Notes under the pieces: model-generated | Told to the model about the DNA's origin: nothing | Seen by the model: the letters and a program-made list of their open reading frames with translations, nothing else | Databases searched by the model: none | Assembly (NCBI GenBank): GCA_945949625.1 | Contig: CAMFFI010000003.1 | Span: 1 to 21,686, forward strand | DNA from: an uncultured bacterium | GTDB taxonomy: Bacteria; Bacillota; Clostridia; Oscillospirales; Acutalibacteraceae | Length of the DNA stretch: 21,686 bases | Direction of reading: 5' to 3' | Made by a program: the position numbers and the translations under genes | In this document: piece after piece, positions 21,593-21,686 of the stretch | Numbering within the stretch: position 1 is the stretch's first letter | How the letters are laid out: every line of letters begins with the position of its first letter

Positions 21593-21686
21593 TTACTTGG
21601 AGTACAACTCAACAATAAGGTGCTCTTCAACAGGAAAGTCGATGTCCTCTCTCTGTGGAGCAGCAATTACCTTACCGCCTAAAAGA
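21593..21686 (-). CDS. rpsD: 30S ribosomal protein S4, C-terminal part only
   Basis: The last 30 codons of rpsD run off the window edge. The minus-strand frame ends LLGGKVIAAPQREDIDFPVEEHLIVELYSK then stop. EHLIVELYSK is the near-invariant S4 C-terminus. Its place before rpoA supports the call. Confidence 0.93.
   Translation of the reverse strand, partial: LLGGKVIAAPQREDIDFPVEEHLIVELYSK

Overview
The window looks like chromosome of a low-GC Gram-positive anaerobe of the class Clostridia (Ruminococcaceae/Lachnospiraceae-like). This is inferred from AT-rich DNA, strong AGGAGG-type ribosome sites, SigA-like promoters, a short archaeal-type ProRS, a Lachnospiraceae-like Cas12a and a clostridial-style aromatic amino acid operon. 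No exact species can be named from sequence reading alone.

Layout, left to right. (1) 1-3400: yqeY (+), a bidirectional terminator, then metA and proS (both -), with a good proS promoter at 3344-3372. (2) 3401-11000: a complete type V-A CRISPR-Cas locus, all on the minus strand: cas12a, cas4, cas1, cas2, leader, an array of 23 identical full repeats plus one truncated terminal repeat (23 spacers), and an array terminator. (3) 11001-11430: acpP (-) with its terminator and promoter. (4) 11492-19663: a + strand run aroE-aroK-aroF-tyrA-aroB-aroA-aroC-pheA. It covers the shikimate pathway (except 3-dehydroquinate dehydratase) plus the phenylalanine and tyrosine branch enzymes. (5) 19664-20135: an intergenic island of palindromic repeats and a terminator. 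(6) 20143-21686: rplQ, rpoA and the 3' end of rpsD (-), the usual alpha-operon order.

The most interesting part is the cas12a upstream region. At 10700-10718 there is a solitary Cas12a crRNA handle that differs from the array handle by one loop base. It is followed by a short guide. The first 9 guide bases match a site 48 bp upstream in the cas12a promoter/leader, and that site has a canonical TTTA PAM on the correct side. A 9-bp hairpin follows the guide. This is the architecture expected of a crRNA-like RNA that leads Cas12a to bind, but not cut, its own promoter (autorepression, as described for CreR-type RNAs).

The second notable point is that the CRISPR-Cas locus is bracketed by a 20-bp perfect direct repeat (3381-3400 and 11001-11020). 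The right copy is one arm and the T-tract of the acpP terminator. Removing 3401-11020 restores a clean acpP terminator followed directly by the proS promoter. The whole defence cassette therefore looks like a discrete insertion of about 7.6 kb, with no recombinase inside it.
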